From Methylobacterium sp. WL119 (GTDB lineage: Bacteria; Pseudomonadota; Alphaproteobacteria; Rhizobiales; Beijerinckiaceae), in NCBI RefSeq assembly GCF_008039875.1, contig NZ_VRUU01000032.1:1-47726 (forward strand): 47,726 bases of DNA, given 5' to 3'. Position 1 is the first letter of the stretch. Each line of letters opens with the position of its first letter. Below, piece by piece: positions 35,537-44,746 of the stretch. A program made the position numbers and the translations under genes. The notes under the pieces were generated by a model, which saw only the letters and a program-made list of their open reading frames with translations, made no database searches and had not been told where the DNA came from.

Positions 35537-36376
35537 GTGTCCGCGATCCCGCCGAACGGCACGAGCACCCTGCCGATCTCCGTCTTCATCATCGCCCGCA
35601 ACGAGGCGGACCGCATCGGCGCGACGATCCGTGCGGTGCGCGACCTGACCGACGACCTGGTGGTGGTCGATTCCGGCTCGACCGACGGGACGCAGGCGCT
35701 GGCGGCCTCCCTCGGCGCGCGGGTGATCCACAACGACTGGCCGGGCTACGGCCCGCAGAAGCGCTTCGCCGAGGACCAGTGCCGCCACGCCTGGCTCCTG
35801 AACCTCGACGCCGACGAGGTGGTGCCGCCCGACCTCGCCGCCAACATCCGCGCCTTGTTCGCCGCCGGCGAGCCCGAAACGCCCGCCTGGCGCATCGCCA
35901 TCGCCGAGATCTTCCCCGGCGAGAGCCGCCCGCATCGCTGGGCCTACGCCCTGACGCCGGTGCGGCTCTACCGCAAGGATCGCGGGCGCTACTCGCCCTC
36001 CCCGGTCCACGACCGCGTGGCGCTCGAGCCCGGCGTCGAGCCCGGACGGCTCAAGGGGGTGATCCATCACTTCTCGGTGCGCTCGCTCGGCGACCAGCTC
36101 GACAAGCTCAACCGCTACTCCGACCAGCAGGCCGACGACCTCGAAGCCCGCGGCGTCGCGATCCCGAGCTGGCGCGTGTTCGTGGAGCTGCCCGGCAACT
36201 TCCTGAAGGCCTATTTCGGCCGCCGCCACTGCGTCCGCGGCGTCTACGGCTTCCTCACGGCGATGAACTACGCGATCTCGCGCCACCTGCGCATCGCCAA
36301 GCACTACGAACGCCGAAGGGCCTCCGCCACGCGCCAAGCCCGCGACCCGCTTGACCGCCCCGGCCCGACCTCTTAG
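35537..36376 (+). CDS. Family 2 glycosyltransferase (WaaE/KdtX-like)
   Basis: A 279-residue GT-A enzyme: ISVFIIARNEADRIGATIRA, VVVDSGSTDGTQALA, the nucleotide-sugar/metal motif LNLDADEVV and a C-terminal amphipathic region with GRRHCVRGVYGFLTAMNY. These match the WaaE/KdtX group that adds glucose to the LPS inner core, working at the cytoplasmic face of the membrane. The start is the GTG at 35537, five bases past the ligase stop; a TTG at 35528 that overlaps that stop is also in frame. It is probably cotranscribed with the ligase gene. It ends just before the tRNA-Ser gene. Confidence 0.88.
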   Translation: MSAIPPNGTSTLPISVFIIARNEADRIGATIRAVRDLTDDLVVVDSGSTDGTQALAASLGARVIHNDWPGYGPQKRFAEDQCRHAWLLNLDADEVVPPDLAANIRALFAAGEPETPAWRIAIAEIFPGESRPHRWAYALTPVRLYRKDRGRYSPSPVHDRVALEPGVEPGRLKGVIHHFSVRSLGDQLDKLNRYSDQQADDLEARGVAIPSWRVFVELPGNFLKAYFGRRHCVRGVYGFLTAMNYAISRHLRIAKHYERRRASATRQARDPLDRPGPTS

Positions 36377-36389
36377 AGCCGACGACGCT

Positions 36390-36481
36390 GGAGACGTGGC
36401 CGAGCGGCTGAAGGCACTCGTTTGCTAAATGAGCATACCCAGAAATGGGTATCGAGGGTTCGAATCCCTCCGTCTCCGCCA
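36390..36481 (+). tRNA. tRNA-Ser (anticodon GCT)
   Basis: The acceptor stem GGAGACG (36390-36396) pairs with CGTCTCC (36471-36477). The anticodon loop TTGCTAA lies in the stem CTCGT/ATGAG. A long variable arm (ATACCC/GGGTAT) marks a class II serine tRNA, the T-loop is GGTTCGAATCC, and CCA is encoded. An integrase relic follows directly, so this tRNA 3' end is the likely attachment site of an old island. Confidence 0.97.
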
Positions 36482-36649
36482 TTTACCTGCGCAGATCGGT
36501 GGTGTGTGGTCCTCCGGGTTGTCGAACCCGTAGAGGTCGCTTCGTGTGTCCAGCCGACGTGGTCATTTGGGGGTCGGTAAGGACCGCCAAGGACACGCGT
36601 CGTGCTTGGGGCATCCGCTTGGGCACACTGATGCCCGGGCTGGACCTTG

Positions 36650-36980
36650 CCCGCGATCCACACACCCACCAGCAAGCAGGTCACGACCCTGCCCCGCGGC
36701 CTGCACGGTGAAAGGGCGAACCTGTACCTCGCGGTGCGCCCCGGTCGAACCTTGCCGCGAGCACATGGGGGTGCACGTGACCACCCAGGGCCTTCGCGCG
36801 GCCTTTCGGACTTGGGCCGGCTCAGCCACGTTCCACAGGTGGAGTCGGCCGAGGAGGCCTTGGGTCATCTGGTCGACGACGCGACCGAGCGCGCCTACGA
36901 TCGTAAGCCCCAGCTTGAGAAACGGCGCCGGCTGTGAGGGCCGATTGGGCGGACCATCTCGCCGGCAGGCTCACGCCGCT
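36650..36980 (+). pseudogene. Tyrosine integrase relic next to tRNA-Ser
   Basis: Pieces of a P4-type integrase survive in two frames. TSKQVTTLPRGLHGERANLY (about 36662-36721) is the N-terminal arm-binding start. HMGVHVTTQGLRAAFRTWAG (about 36760-36819, other frame) holds the HGLRxxF catalytic region. VESAEEALGHLVDDATERAY (about 36842-36900, first frame again) holds the final H and Y region, followed by LEKRRRL and a stop at 36937, with WADHL appearing in a further frame after it. Roughly 250 internal residues are missing and at least two frameshifts are present, so it is dead. Position and order prove integration at this tRNA in the past. Confidence 0.75.
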
Positions 36981-37632
36981 GAAGAACCCCTTCGTCATTC
37001 AGGGCGCCGCGGTCCCGCAGCAGGTGATCGACGAGATGCGGTCCCGCTGGACGCGCTGATGCGGTTGAGGAGACCCGCTGCGCAGGGTACGACGGGGTCA
37101 CGCCTTCTGGCCGTTCCACACGTCGAGACGCCGCGTCATCCCGGCGAAGCATGGCAGCACGATGATGCGATCGACCCATGCTCAAATAAACCCATAAATG
37201 TCGACAGCGATTGAGCCACGTTGACCAATCGCGCCGCGTGCTGCCGAGCATCAGATCCTCACGAGCCGCGGCGCTTGGAGGCGCATCAGACCGAGAGCGG
37301 CCACAAGGTCGAAGCTGTCGGCGCGAGCGGAGCAACTCAGGCTTCGGGAGGATCTATCCATGAACCAACGGAGCATCCCTCTATTTCGGCAGGCCCAGCA
37401 TCAGTGATCCTGCACTCGGTAAAATCTCTTCCCGGGTCCGTGCGCTCGGCAGGAACAACAGACCCAGCACCTCAAGGTGCCGCATGACAATGACGTCCGC
37501 GCTCGCCGATGAAAAAGCAGGGGGTTCGGTACAAAGGCGCGCGCCGACGATCGGTCCCGAGACGGACCGTCGGGCTAATCGGTAAGTTGCTTCCGCGAGG
37601 TTGCTGCTTGGCCACAAGGCCGAGGCGGCGGA
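36981..37632. other. Low-density accessory stretch without a convincing gene
   Basis: Short open frames occur on both strands, but none has recognisable conservation, a good ribosome binding site or consistent codon bias. The stretch lies between the integrase relic and the small membrane protein gene and looks like decayed island DNA. Confidence 0.5.
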
Positions 37633-37806
37633 TCAATCGTCCCAGGATCGAAGCCCGCACACCAGGACCGTTACCACCACGGATCCTGCGATGATCAGGG
37701 ACAGCGTGAGCTGATCCGTCGGATCGTCGGTGAAGGCTCTGGCCACCGCCGGACCGATCAAGGCGCAGCCGGCACCGCAGAGGATCGCGACTGTCTTTGA
37801 GGTCAT
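37633..37806 (-). CDS. Small membrane protein, 57 residues
   Basis: The ATG at 37806 is preceded by GAGGAGGT at five bases, a near-perfect ribosome binding site, which is the main reason to call it. The protein has two hydrophobic segments (about 5-24, VAILCGAGCALIGPAVARAF, and about 33-52, LTLSLIIAGSVVVTVLVCG) joined by an acidic turn (TDDPTDQ) and ends in RSWDD. I do not recognise the family. It stands alone in the island, and a role in the envelope or as a small regulator of a membrane protein is only a guess. Confidence 0.6.
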   Translation of the reverse strand: MTSKTVAILCGAGCALIGPAVARAFTDDPTDQLTLSLIIAGSVVVTVLVCGLRSWDD

Positions 37807-38257
37807 CGCGCACCTCCTCGGAGGCCGATCGCCTGTCGCGATCACTGATCCTGTCGTCCACGCCCGCCCAGAAACGGGGGAGAACCTGAGCATGGGGGCG
37901 TGGACGGTCGATCCTCGGACCGACGCAGAGGTAAGCCGGAGAGAGGTCTTTCGTTCAGCCCGGCGATCAGATGCCGCGGCCTCTCGGATCGTCAGTCATC
38001 TGAAGATAGACCGAGGCTGACTGCTACCGCCTTTGCCACCCGACTCCAGCGGTGGCCAGCTGCAGCGCCGACCGGGTGATTGTGCCGGGGACGCACGCGT
38101 CCGTCGGGAGCGGCGGCGACTGTGTTCAACGGTGCGCCTCCGAGATCGAGGCTCATGCCGCGCTAGGGAGAACACCGTAGGCATCAACCGGATAGTCCGG
38201 TGGCCGGCAGCAGCTACTGTTCCTCCCGTGCCGAAAGACTCAGGTCAGGAGATCGCG
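37807..38257. other. Gene-free stretch upstream of the dehydrogenase gene
   Basis: These 451 bp separate the small membrane protein gene (leftward) from the dehydrogenase gene (rightward) and must hold both promoters. I see no convincing coding frame and no sigma-EcfG type promoter motif. The frame of the dehydrogenase is open back to 38033 but shows no conserved sequence there. Confidence 0.5.
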
Positions 38258-39412
38258 ATGCGAGCAGTCGTTTATAATGGCCCGCGCGATGTTGCCGTGC
38301 AGAACGTTCCTGACGCGCAGGTCGAGCGGCCGACCGACGTGCTGGTGCGGATCACGAGCACCAACATCTGCGGCTCCGATCTGCACATGTATGAGGGCCG
38401 GACTGACTTTCCACGCGGCGGCGTGTTCGGGCACGAGAACCTCGGTCAGGTGGCCGAGGTGGGGGGCGCCGTCGATCGGGTGAAGGTCGGGGACTGGGTC
38501 GCCATCCCGTTCAACATCGGCTGCGGCTTCTGCAAGAACTGCGAACGCGGCTTGAGCGCGTTTTGCCTGACCACGGCGGATCGAAGCGTCGTACCGAACA
38601 TGGCCGGCGCTGCGTACGGCTTCGCCGACATGGGCCCCTATCGCGGCGGGCAAGCCGACCTCCTGCGCGTTCCCTACGGCGACTACAATTGCCTGAAGCT
38701 GCCGCCGGACGCCGAGGAGCGGCAGAACGATTACGTGATGCTGGCCGACATCTTCCCGACCGGCTGGCATGCCACCGAGCTCACCGGACTCCGTCCGGGC
38801 GAGTCGATCGTCATCTACGGGGCCGGGCCGGTCGGCCTCATGGCGGCCCACGCGGCGATGATCAAGGGCGCCTGCATGGTCATGGTCGTCGATCGCCATC
38901 CCGACCGCCTGCGCCTCGCAGGCTCGATCGGCGCTCTGCCCATCGACGATTCCAAGGGCTCCGCGGTCGACCAAGTCCTTCAGTTGACGAACGGCATCGG
39001 CGCCGACCGGGGCTGCGAGTGCGTCGGCTATCAAGCGCACGACCCGGAGGGCCACGAGCACCCCAACATGACGATGAACGACCTCGTAAAGTCGGTGAAG
39101 TTCACCGGCGGCATCGGCGTGGTCGGTGTCTTTGTGCCCCAGGATCCGGCCCCTCAGGACCCGCTCTACAAGCAGGGCGAGATCGTTTTCGACCATGGCC
39201 TGTTCTGGTTCAAAGGACAGACGATCGGGACCGGCCAATGCAACGTGAAAGCCTATAACCGGCAACTGCGCGACCTGATCTCGACCGGTCGCGCGAAGCC
39301 GTCCTTCATCATCTCGCATGAGCTGCCGCTGGGTGAGGCACCGAACGCCTATCAGCACTTCGACGCTCGCGACGACGGCTGGACCAAGGTGGTCCTCAAG
39401 CCGGCCGCGTGA
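38258..39412 (+). CDS. Zinc-dependent alcohol dehydrogenase, glutathione-independent formaldehyde dehydrogenase-like
   Basis: A 384-residue medium-chain dehydrogenase. The catalytic zinc region is NICGSDLHMYEGRTDFPRGG with GHEN (Cys38, His59, Glu60). The structural zinc cysteines are C89, C92, C95 and C103 (GCGFCKNCERGLSAFC). NAD binding is through GAGPVGLMAAHAA near residue 187. The insert around CVGYQAHDPEGHEHPNMTMN is characteristic of the glutathione-independent formaldehyde dehydrogenase (FdhA) subgroup, so NAD-dependent aldehyde dismutation or oxidation is likely. The ATG at 38258 has AGGAG at six bases. FmdB-like and PfpI genes follow in the same direction. Confidence 0.9.
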   Translation: MRAVVYNGPRDVAVQNVPDAQVERPTDVLVRITSTNICGSDLHMYEGRTDFPRGGVFGHENLGQVAEVGGAVDRVKVGDWVAIPFNIGCGFCKNCERGLSAFCLTTADRSVVPNMAGAAYGFADMGPYRGGQADLLRVPYGDYNCLKLPPDAEERQNDYVMLADIFPTGWHATELTGLRPGESIVIYGAGPVGLMAAHAAMIKGACMVMVVDRHPDRLRLAGSIGALPIDDSKGSAVDQVLQLTNGIGADRGCECVGYQAHDPEGHEHPNMTMNDLVKSVKFTGGIGVVGVFVPQDPAPQDPLYKQGEIVFDHGLFWFKGQTIGTGQCNVKAYNRQLRDLISTGRAKPSFIISHELPLGEAPNAYQHFDARDDGWTKVVLKPAA

Positions 39413-39488
39413 TCCGCCGGGCCGGGCGGGCAGCGGCTCGCCCGGCTTATCCGCCGTCTCGCCGGACGGGCTCGAGCGTGAGGACGCC

Positions 39489-39815
39489 ATGCCGATCTAC
39501 GAATACGCGTGCGAGATGTGCGGGCCGTTCACCGCGATGCGGCCCATGGCGCAGTTCTTGGACGCATGCCCGTGCCCGGAATGCGGCACCGGGACGACAC
39601 GGGCATTCCTCAGCGCACCGGCCATCGCCAGCAGCAGCTCGGGTGGCCGGGTCCCCTACGCGGCCACCGAGCCGGGCGCGGCTTCCCCGCGCCGGGCCTC
39701 GGCTGCCCATCCGGTCGGCTGCGGCTGTTGCGTCCGCCGCATGCCAATGCCGGCCGCCCTGTCCACGGGCGGACGGGTCTTCACGGCGCATGGGTCGATC
39801 CGGCGGAGCCGGTAG
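39489..39815 (+). CDS. FmdB-type zinc ribbon protein
   Basis: A 108-residue protein beginning MPIYEYACEMCG, the FmdB/CxxC_CXXC_SSSS start, with zinc-ligand pairs at C8/C11 and C29/C32. After the ribbon comes a Ser/Gly/Ala-rich region with a further Cys cluster (GCGCC near 73-77). The family is named for a putative regulator of formamidase genes; most members have no proven role. It lies 76 bp after the dehydrogenase, an arrangement that suggests the two are cotranscribed. GAGG precedes the ATG. Confidence 0.82.
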   Translation: MPIYEYACEMCGPFTAMRPMAQFLDACPCPECGTGTTRAFLSAPAIASSSSGGRVPYAATEPGAASPRRASAAHPVGCGCCVRRMPMPAALSTGGRVFTAHGSIRRSR

Positions 39816-39874
39816 TCGCTCCCGCACGAGGCTGCACCCATCGCGCGCAAACCCGATCCGACGGAGGTACGAAC

Positions 39875-40441
39875 ATGGCTTCTGACACACTCGATGGCCT
39901 GAAGGTCGCGATCCTGATCACGGACGGCTTCGAGCAGGTCGAGATGACCGAGCCGCGCCGGGCGCTCGACCAAGCCGGTGCCGAGACCCAGATCGTCTCG
40001 CCCAAGGACGGCCAGGTGAAGGCCTGGAAGTTTACGGAGTGGGGCGACGAGTTCCCGGTCGGAATGTCCCTGAACGGCGCCCGGCCCGACGATTACGACG
40101 CGCTGCTGCTGCCGGGCGGCGTCATCAACCCCGACACGCTCCGGGCGATCCCCGCGGCAGTCGCGTTCGCGAAAGCCTTCTTCGACGGGGGCAAGACCGT
40201 GGCCTCGATCTGTCACGGCCCATGGACCATCATCGAGGCAGGTGCTGCGCGCGGGCGGCGCCTGACCTCCTGGCCCTCGCTCCGAACCGATCTCAGGAAC
40301 GCAGGCGCGGACTGGGTGGATGAGCAGGTCGTGGTGGACGGCAACCTGGTCACCAGCCGGAAACCCGACGACATCCCGGCGTTCAACCGCGCGGTGATCG
40401 AGCTGTTCGCGAGCGCACGCGGGAACGCACGAGCCGCGTGA
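39875..40441 (+). CDS. DJ-1/PfpI family protein (deglycase/protease-like)
   Basis: A 188-residue class I glutamine-amidotransferase-like protein. It has VAILITDGFEQVEMTEPRRA with the conserved Glu20, DALLLPGGVINPDTLR, and the nucleophile elbow SICHGPW with Cys113 and His114. This is the PfpI/YhbO pattern; family members act as chaperones, glyoxalases or deglycases repairing aldehyde damage. The ATG at 39875 is preceded by ACGGAGGT. It fits functionally beside the aldehyde-oxidising dehydrogenase. Confidence 0.92.
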   Translation: MASDTLDGLKVAILITDGFEQVEMTEPRRALDQAGAETQIVSPKDGQVKAWKFTEWGDEFPVGMSLNGARPDDYDALLLPGGVINPDTLRAIPAAVAFAKAFFDGGKTVASICHGPWTIIEAGAARGRRLTSWPSLRTDLRNAGADWVDEQVVVDGNLVTSRKPDDIPAFNRAVIELFASARGNARAA

Positions 40442-40801
40442 GCGGAGACGAGAACCTTCAGCGGCTCGCTTCGGCGTTCCCGCATGGCCGGCGACCGAAG
40501 TGGGCCGAGGCGCGTGCGAGAGCAGGAACTGTCGCGCTGGCCGGGCTCGCCCGACACAAAGACCATCGCGCTGCCCCGGAAAGACTGCCGACGCGATGCC
40601 GCGAGTTAACGGCCTGGACCAGTCCCACTCTGAACTCGCCGCTGCCGCAGACGGACGCCGCGGCTTCGGACCAACGCCAGGCCCGACGCGCATTGTCGGG
40701 ACATCCTGGCGGAGGTCGTTCGTGAAAGCCCCAGGGACGCGACCGGATTGCGATGGCCGCACCGAACGTATCCTTCTGAATCCGTGATCGCGGAGGAACT
40801 C
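40442..40801. other. Gene-free stretch after the PfpI gene
   Basis: A GTG-initiated frame overlaps the PfpI stop and runs 95 codons (40438-40725), but it shows no conserved pattern and an irregular composition, so I do not call it. No hairpin terminator is evident. Confidence 0.45.
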
Positions 40802-41134
40802 ATGCGCACCACCTCAGGCCGGGAGCCTTCGACAAAGCGAAACCGTCGGGCCGCGAGCGGTCCTGAGAGCGGACAGATACCCCTCGGCCCTGCGGTCTTC
40901 ACCCCTGACACGGTCCAGGCCATGAGCGAGGCCTTCGATCAGGCTTGGACCGTGATGCTCGTCACGGACGGTGATGCCACGAGGAACCATGTCGCGGCCG
41001 ATACGCGGCGTCGACTCGCCCTGGCGATCGTGAACGCCGCCCGACGGGGCATGCGAGACCGCGATCAGCTGATCGAAAGCGCGCTCGGAAACCCTTTCCT
41101 TCTGGGATGGACGGGGAGGTCGGCGATCCACTGA
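40802..41134 (+). CDS. Hypothetical protein, 110 residues
   Basis: The ATG at 40802 has GGAGGA at five bases. After a basic, disordered N-terminus, residues about 32-100 form a helical unit (FTPDTVQAMSEAFDQAWTVM, then ADTRRRLALAIVNAARRGMR, then DRDQLIESALG). This resembles a group of small uncharacterised proteins, common in Bradyrhizobium and Methylobacterium, that have a DEAW-like helix followed by a R-x-x-L-A-x-x-I-x-x-A-x-x-G helix. Function unknown. Confidence 0.65.
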   Translation: MRTTSGREPSTKRNRRAASGPESGQIPLGPAVFTPDTVQAMSEAFDQAWTVMLVTDGDATRNHVAADTRRRLALAIVNAARRGMRDRDQLIESALGNPFLLGWTGRSAIH

Positions 41135-41462
41135 GCGAGGATGAGGCTATGGAAACCCGCAGGAGAGACAAGCCGCTCCCCCATCGATCGGGTATCGAAG
41201 GCCGCGGGCGCGCGATCCCCGTGAGAGCTTCGGAGGTTCAGTAACGCGCCGGCTGCTCCGCAGGAGCCCTGCATCGAGGGAATCGGTTCCGGCACGGAAG
41301 CGTGCGAGTCCATCAGGACCAGGACGCCCCTGAAGCGCGGCAGGGGCCGAGCTGGTTCGGATCCTCCGTGAGAGCCCCCTATATCCGCCTGACGCGTTGT
41401 CCGACCCCAGACTTCAGGCCTGTCTCAGGGACGGCGGCCCTGGAACCGCGAGGAGAATCACT
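41135..41462. other. Gene-free stretch upstream of the UvrA-like gene
   Basis: These 328 bp contain no frame that I would call. The last 14 bases carry the AGGAGA ribosome binding site of the UvrA-like gene. Confidence 0.45.
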
Positions 41463-44173
41463 GTGCCGACGGACGCCACCGCGCGAAGTCTGGGCTCTTC
41501 GTCGAAAACGTCGGATCCTGCGCCCGACGCATCGGCGGCCCCGACATCTCGCGAGGCATCGCAAAGTCCGTCTCCGTTCGTCTCCGTCCGCGGCGCGCGC
41601 GAGCACAACCTCAGGGACGTCGACGTCGACATCCCACGCGATGCGCTTGTGGTGTTCACCGGGGTGTCGGGGTCCGGCAAGTCGTCGTTGGCCTTCGGCA
41701 CGATCTACGCCGAGGCCCAGCGACGCTACTTCGAATCGGTCGCTCCCTACGCCCGGCGACTGATCGACCAAGTCGGCGTACCGGACGTGGACGCCATCGA
41801 GGGCCTGCCGCCCGCCGTCGCGCTCCAGCAGCAGCGGGGCACGCCGAACTCGCGATCCTCGGTCGGCAGCGTGACCACGCTGTCGAGCCTCGTGCGCATG
41901 CTCTACTCGCGCGCGGGCAGCTACCCGCCCGGCCAGCCGATGCTCTACGCCGAGGACTTCTCGCCCAACACCCCGCAAGGCGCCTGCCCGCGCTGCCATG
42001 GGCTCGGCCGCCTCTACGATGCCACCGAGGCGACGATGGTGCCGGACCCCTCGCTGACGATCCGCGAGCGAGCGGTCGCGGCCTGGCCCCAGGCCTGGGG
42101 CGGCCAGAACCTGAGGGATATCCTGGTGACGCTGGGTTACGACGTCGACGTGCCCTGGCGCGACCTGCCTCGCGCGGACCGTGACTGGATCCTGTTCACC
42201 GACGACCATCCGACGGTGCCCGTCTACGCTGGCCTGAGCCCGGAGGAGACGCGGCAGGCCCTGAAGCGCAAGCGGGAGCCGGACTATCAAGGCACCTTCA
42301 CCGGCGCTCGACGACACGTCCTGCACACCTTCGCCAACTCTCAGAGCGCGCTCATGCGCCGAAGAGCGGCGCAGTACCTGGTCAGCGAGCCGTGCCCGAC
42401 CTGTGAGGGGAAGCGCCTCAAGCGCGAGGCCTTGTCCGTCACAGTGGCGGGGCACGACCTCGGTGTCCTCGCGGCGATGCCGATCACACGGCTCGCCGAT
42501 GTTCTCTACCCCCTCTCCATTGGGACGATCCCCGAGGAGGCTGGCTGCACCGGCCATAGGCTGGGACGCTCCACCGTGCGAGCGGCGGCAGCGGAGCGGG
42601 TTGCGGCAGGCGGATCGGCGCATGCCGGTCCGCCGGACGTGCGAGGCACGCCGAACCTCTCGATCGAGAAGCGTCTGGCCGCGCAACGTCTCATCGCCGA
42701 CCTCCTCGACCGAATTGGCGTGCTGACCCGGCTCGGGCTCGGCTACCTGTCGCTGGACCGCATCACCACGACACTGTCGTCGGGCGAGCTGCAGCGACTG
42801 CGCCTCGCCACTCAGTTGCGCTCGCAGCTCTCGGGGTCGTCTACGTGCTCGACGAGCCGTCGGCCGGCCTCCACCCCGCGGACGGCGTGGCGTTGGTCGA
42901 GGCACTGGACGACCTCAAAGCCGCGGGCAACTCGCTGTTCGTGGTCGAGCACGACCTGGAGACGATGCGGCGCGCCGACTGGCTGGTGGACGTCGGTCCC
43001 GACGCGGGCGAGCATGGCGGCGAGATCCTCTATAGCGGTCCGCCGGCCGGCCTGGCGTCCGTGAAGGCGTCGCGAACGAGGCTGCACTTGTTCGGCGGCC
43101 ACACGCTTCTCGCTCGGCCGCGGAGGGCCGCCTCGGCCTGGCTGCGCCTCGAGGGCGTGACGCGCAATACCGTGCATGATCTCGACGCCGCCTTCCCGCT
43201 CGGCTGCTTCACCGCCGTGACCGGCCTCTCGGGCTCGGGAAAGTCGAGTCTGGTCAGTCAAGCACTGATCGAACTGGTCGGCGAGCGGCTCGAGCAGGCG
43301 ATGACGGCCGAAGACGCGGACGCGTCGCCGATTGAGGACATGCCGGCCCGGACGAACGGGCGCGTCGCGACGGGGATGGAGGCGGTTCACCGGCTCGTCA
43401 AAGTCGACCAACGGCCGATCGGCCGCACGCCGCGCTCGAACCTCGCCACCTATACCGGCCTGTTCGATCATGTGCGCCGGCTATTCGCGGCGACGCCCGA
43501 GGCGCGCCGCCGTCGCTATGACGCGGGGCGCTTCTCCTTCAACGTCGCCAAGGGCCGATGTCCCACCTGCGAGGGCGAAGGCTTCGTCAGCGTGGAGCTC
43601 ATGTTCATGCCGAGCGTCTACGCGCCGTGCCCGACATGTCATGGGGCGCGGTACGCGCCCAAGACCCTCGAGGTGCGGTGGCATGGCCTCTCCATCGCCG
43701 ACGTGCTGGGGCTGACCGTGGCCCGGGCATGCGAGGTCTTCGCAGAGGAGGCGCCGGTCCTGCGGTCCCTGACGGTGCTGGACGACATCGGTCTGGGCTA
43801 CCTGCGTCTCGGCCAGCCGGCGACGGAGCTTTCGGGAGGCGAAGCCCAGCGCATCAAACTGGCCACCGAACTTCAGCGCGGCCAGCGTGGCGCCACGCTC
43901 TATGTGCTCGACGAGCCGACGACCGGCCTGCACCCGACCGACGTAGATCGCCTGCTGGGTCAGCTGAACGCGCTCGTCGACGGGGGCAACACCGTCGTGG
44001 TGGTCGAGCACGACATGCGCGTGGTCGCACAGGCGGATTGGGTGATCGATCTGGGACCTGGCGCGGGCGCCGACGGCGGCATGATCGTGGCGAGCGGGCC
44101 GCCCGAGGTTGTGGCAGCGAACGAGGCGAGTCGAACCGGGCCTTATCTCCAGCGCGAGCTTGACGTGCGATGA
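41463..44173 (+). pseudogene. UvrA2-like excision-repair ATPase, interrupted by one frameshift
   Basis: Two complete halves of a roughly 903-residue UvrA homologue lie in adjacent frames. The first (GTG start at 41463 after AGGAGA) has Walker [13 protein letters not shown] and signature LSSGELQRLRLA. It then loses frame in TCGGGG at 42831-42836, where one extra G restores GVVYVLDEPSAGLHP. The second half has Walker [11 protein letters not shown], zinc-finger pairs CPTC at two places, LSGGEAQRIKLA and VLDEPTTGLHP, and ends intact at 44173. The segment after MLYSRAGSYPPG runs directly to CPRCHGLG, so the UvrB-binding domain of ordinary UvrA is missing; that defines UvrA2/DrrC-type proteins linked to resistance. 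Without the shift a product of about 533 residues would result. A sequencing error is possible. Confidence 0.88.
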
Positions 44174-44746
44174 GCATGCCCGATGCACCTGCACTCCGGT
44201 CGTCGACTCCAGGCGTGAGCTGACCGGCGGTCTCGAAGCCACGGATCGTGGTCGATCGATCTGACGTCAATCGAGCCCGCACGCTGGCCGGAAGCGCCAC
44301 GAAAGGACGCAGCACCGGCATCGGGCGGCGGACGGTCGGTGCGCCCGCATTTCCCATTTCGCATTTCGGACCCACGCTTGCCTTGCAGGTACGGCGCAGG
44401 AACCCAGACGAGCGCGCATTCCGAAAGCTGCGAAACCTCGCTCGATGACAGCCCCCGGTTCCAGACGCCGGAGCCGACAAGCCCGCTCCGCTACGGCTGT
44501 TGCGCCGGTGGACGGGATGAACGGGATCGGCGCAAAGGCAAGAAGGCGATCGAAGATTACGCGAGGACAGAGACAAATATCGAGACATTCTATCCTAAAT
44601 AACATAAGTTAAATTCTTAGCATTCGATCACTCGGGAGTGCATTTAAGTTGCGCACAAGGAATTTGCACTCAAGATTGAGTTGTGTTTTTTCTTTACTGG
44701 AGGATGAATATACCCTAGAAACCGCGCAGATGGAGAGCTGCCCGGC
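44174..44746. promoter_or_regulatory. Gene-free stretch with AT-rich promoter region
   Basis: Up to about 44560 it is GC-rich and shows no convincing gene. From 44570 to 44715 it is the most AT-rich part of the window. It contains short palindromes (ACTCGGGAGT at 44630-44639; ACTCAAGATTGAGT at 44668-44681), a T-run and a TATACC that could be a -10 element. It probably holds the promoter of the PAS-LuxR gene. The low GC may also mark a recombination junction. Confidence 0.5.

Noticed and set aside
36456..36481. Direct repeat of the tRNA-Ser 3' end as attR within the window
   Set aside because: I found no second copy of the T-arm and acceptor sequence to the right, so the far boundary must be outside or eroded.
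37221..37487. 88-codon open frame in the decayed stretch
   Set aside because: No ribosome binding site, no conserved pattern and mixed composition.
40438..40725. 95-codon frame overlapping the PfpI stop codon
   Set aside because: Despite the GTGA overlap it shows no recognisable domain and unusual residue use.
42831..42836. Programmed ribosomal frameshift in the UvrA-like gene
   Set aside because: TCGGGG is not a recognised slippery heptamer and UvrA proteins are not known to use frameshifting. A one-base deletion or error is simpler.
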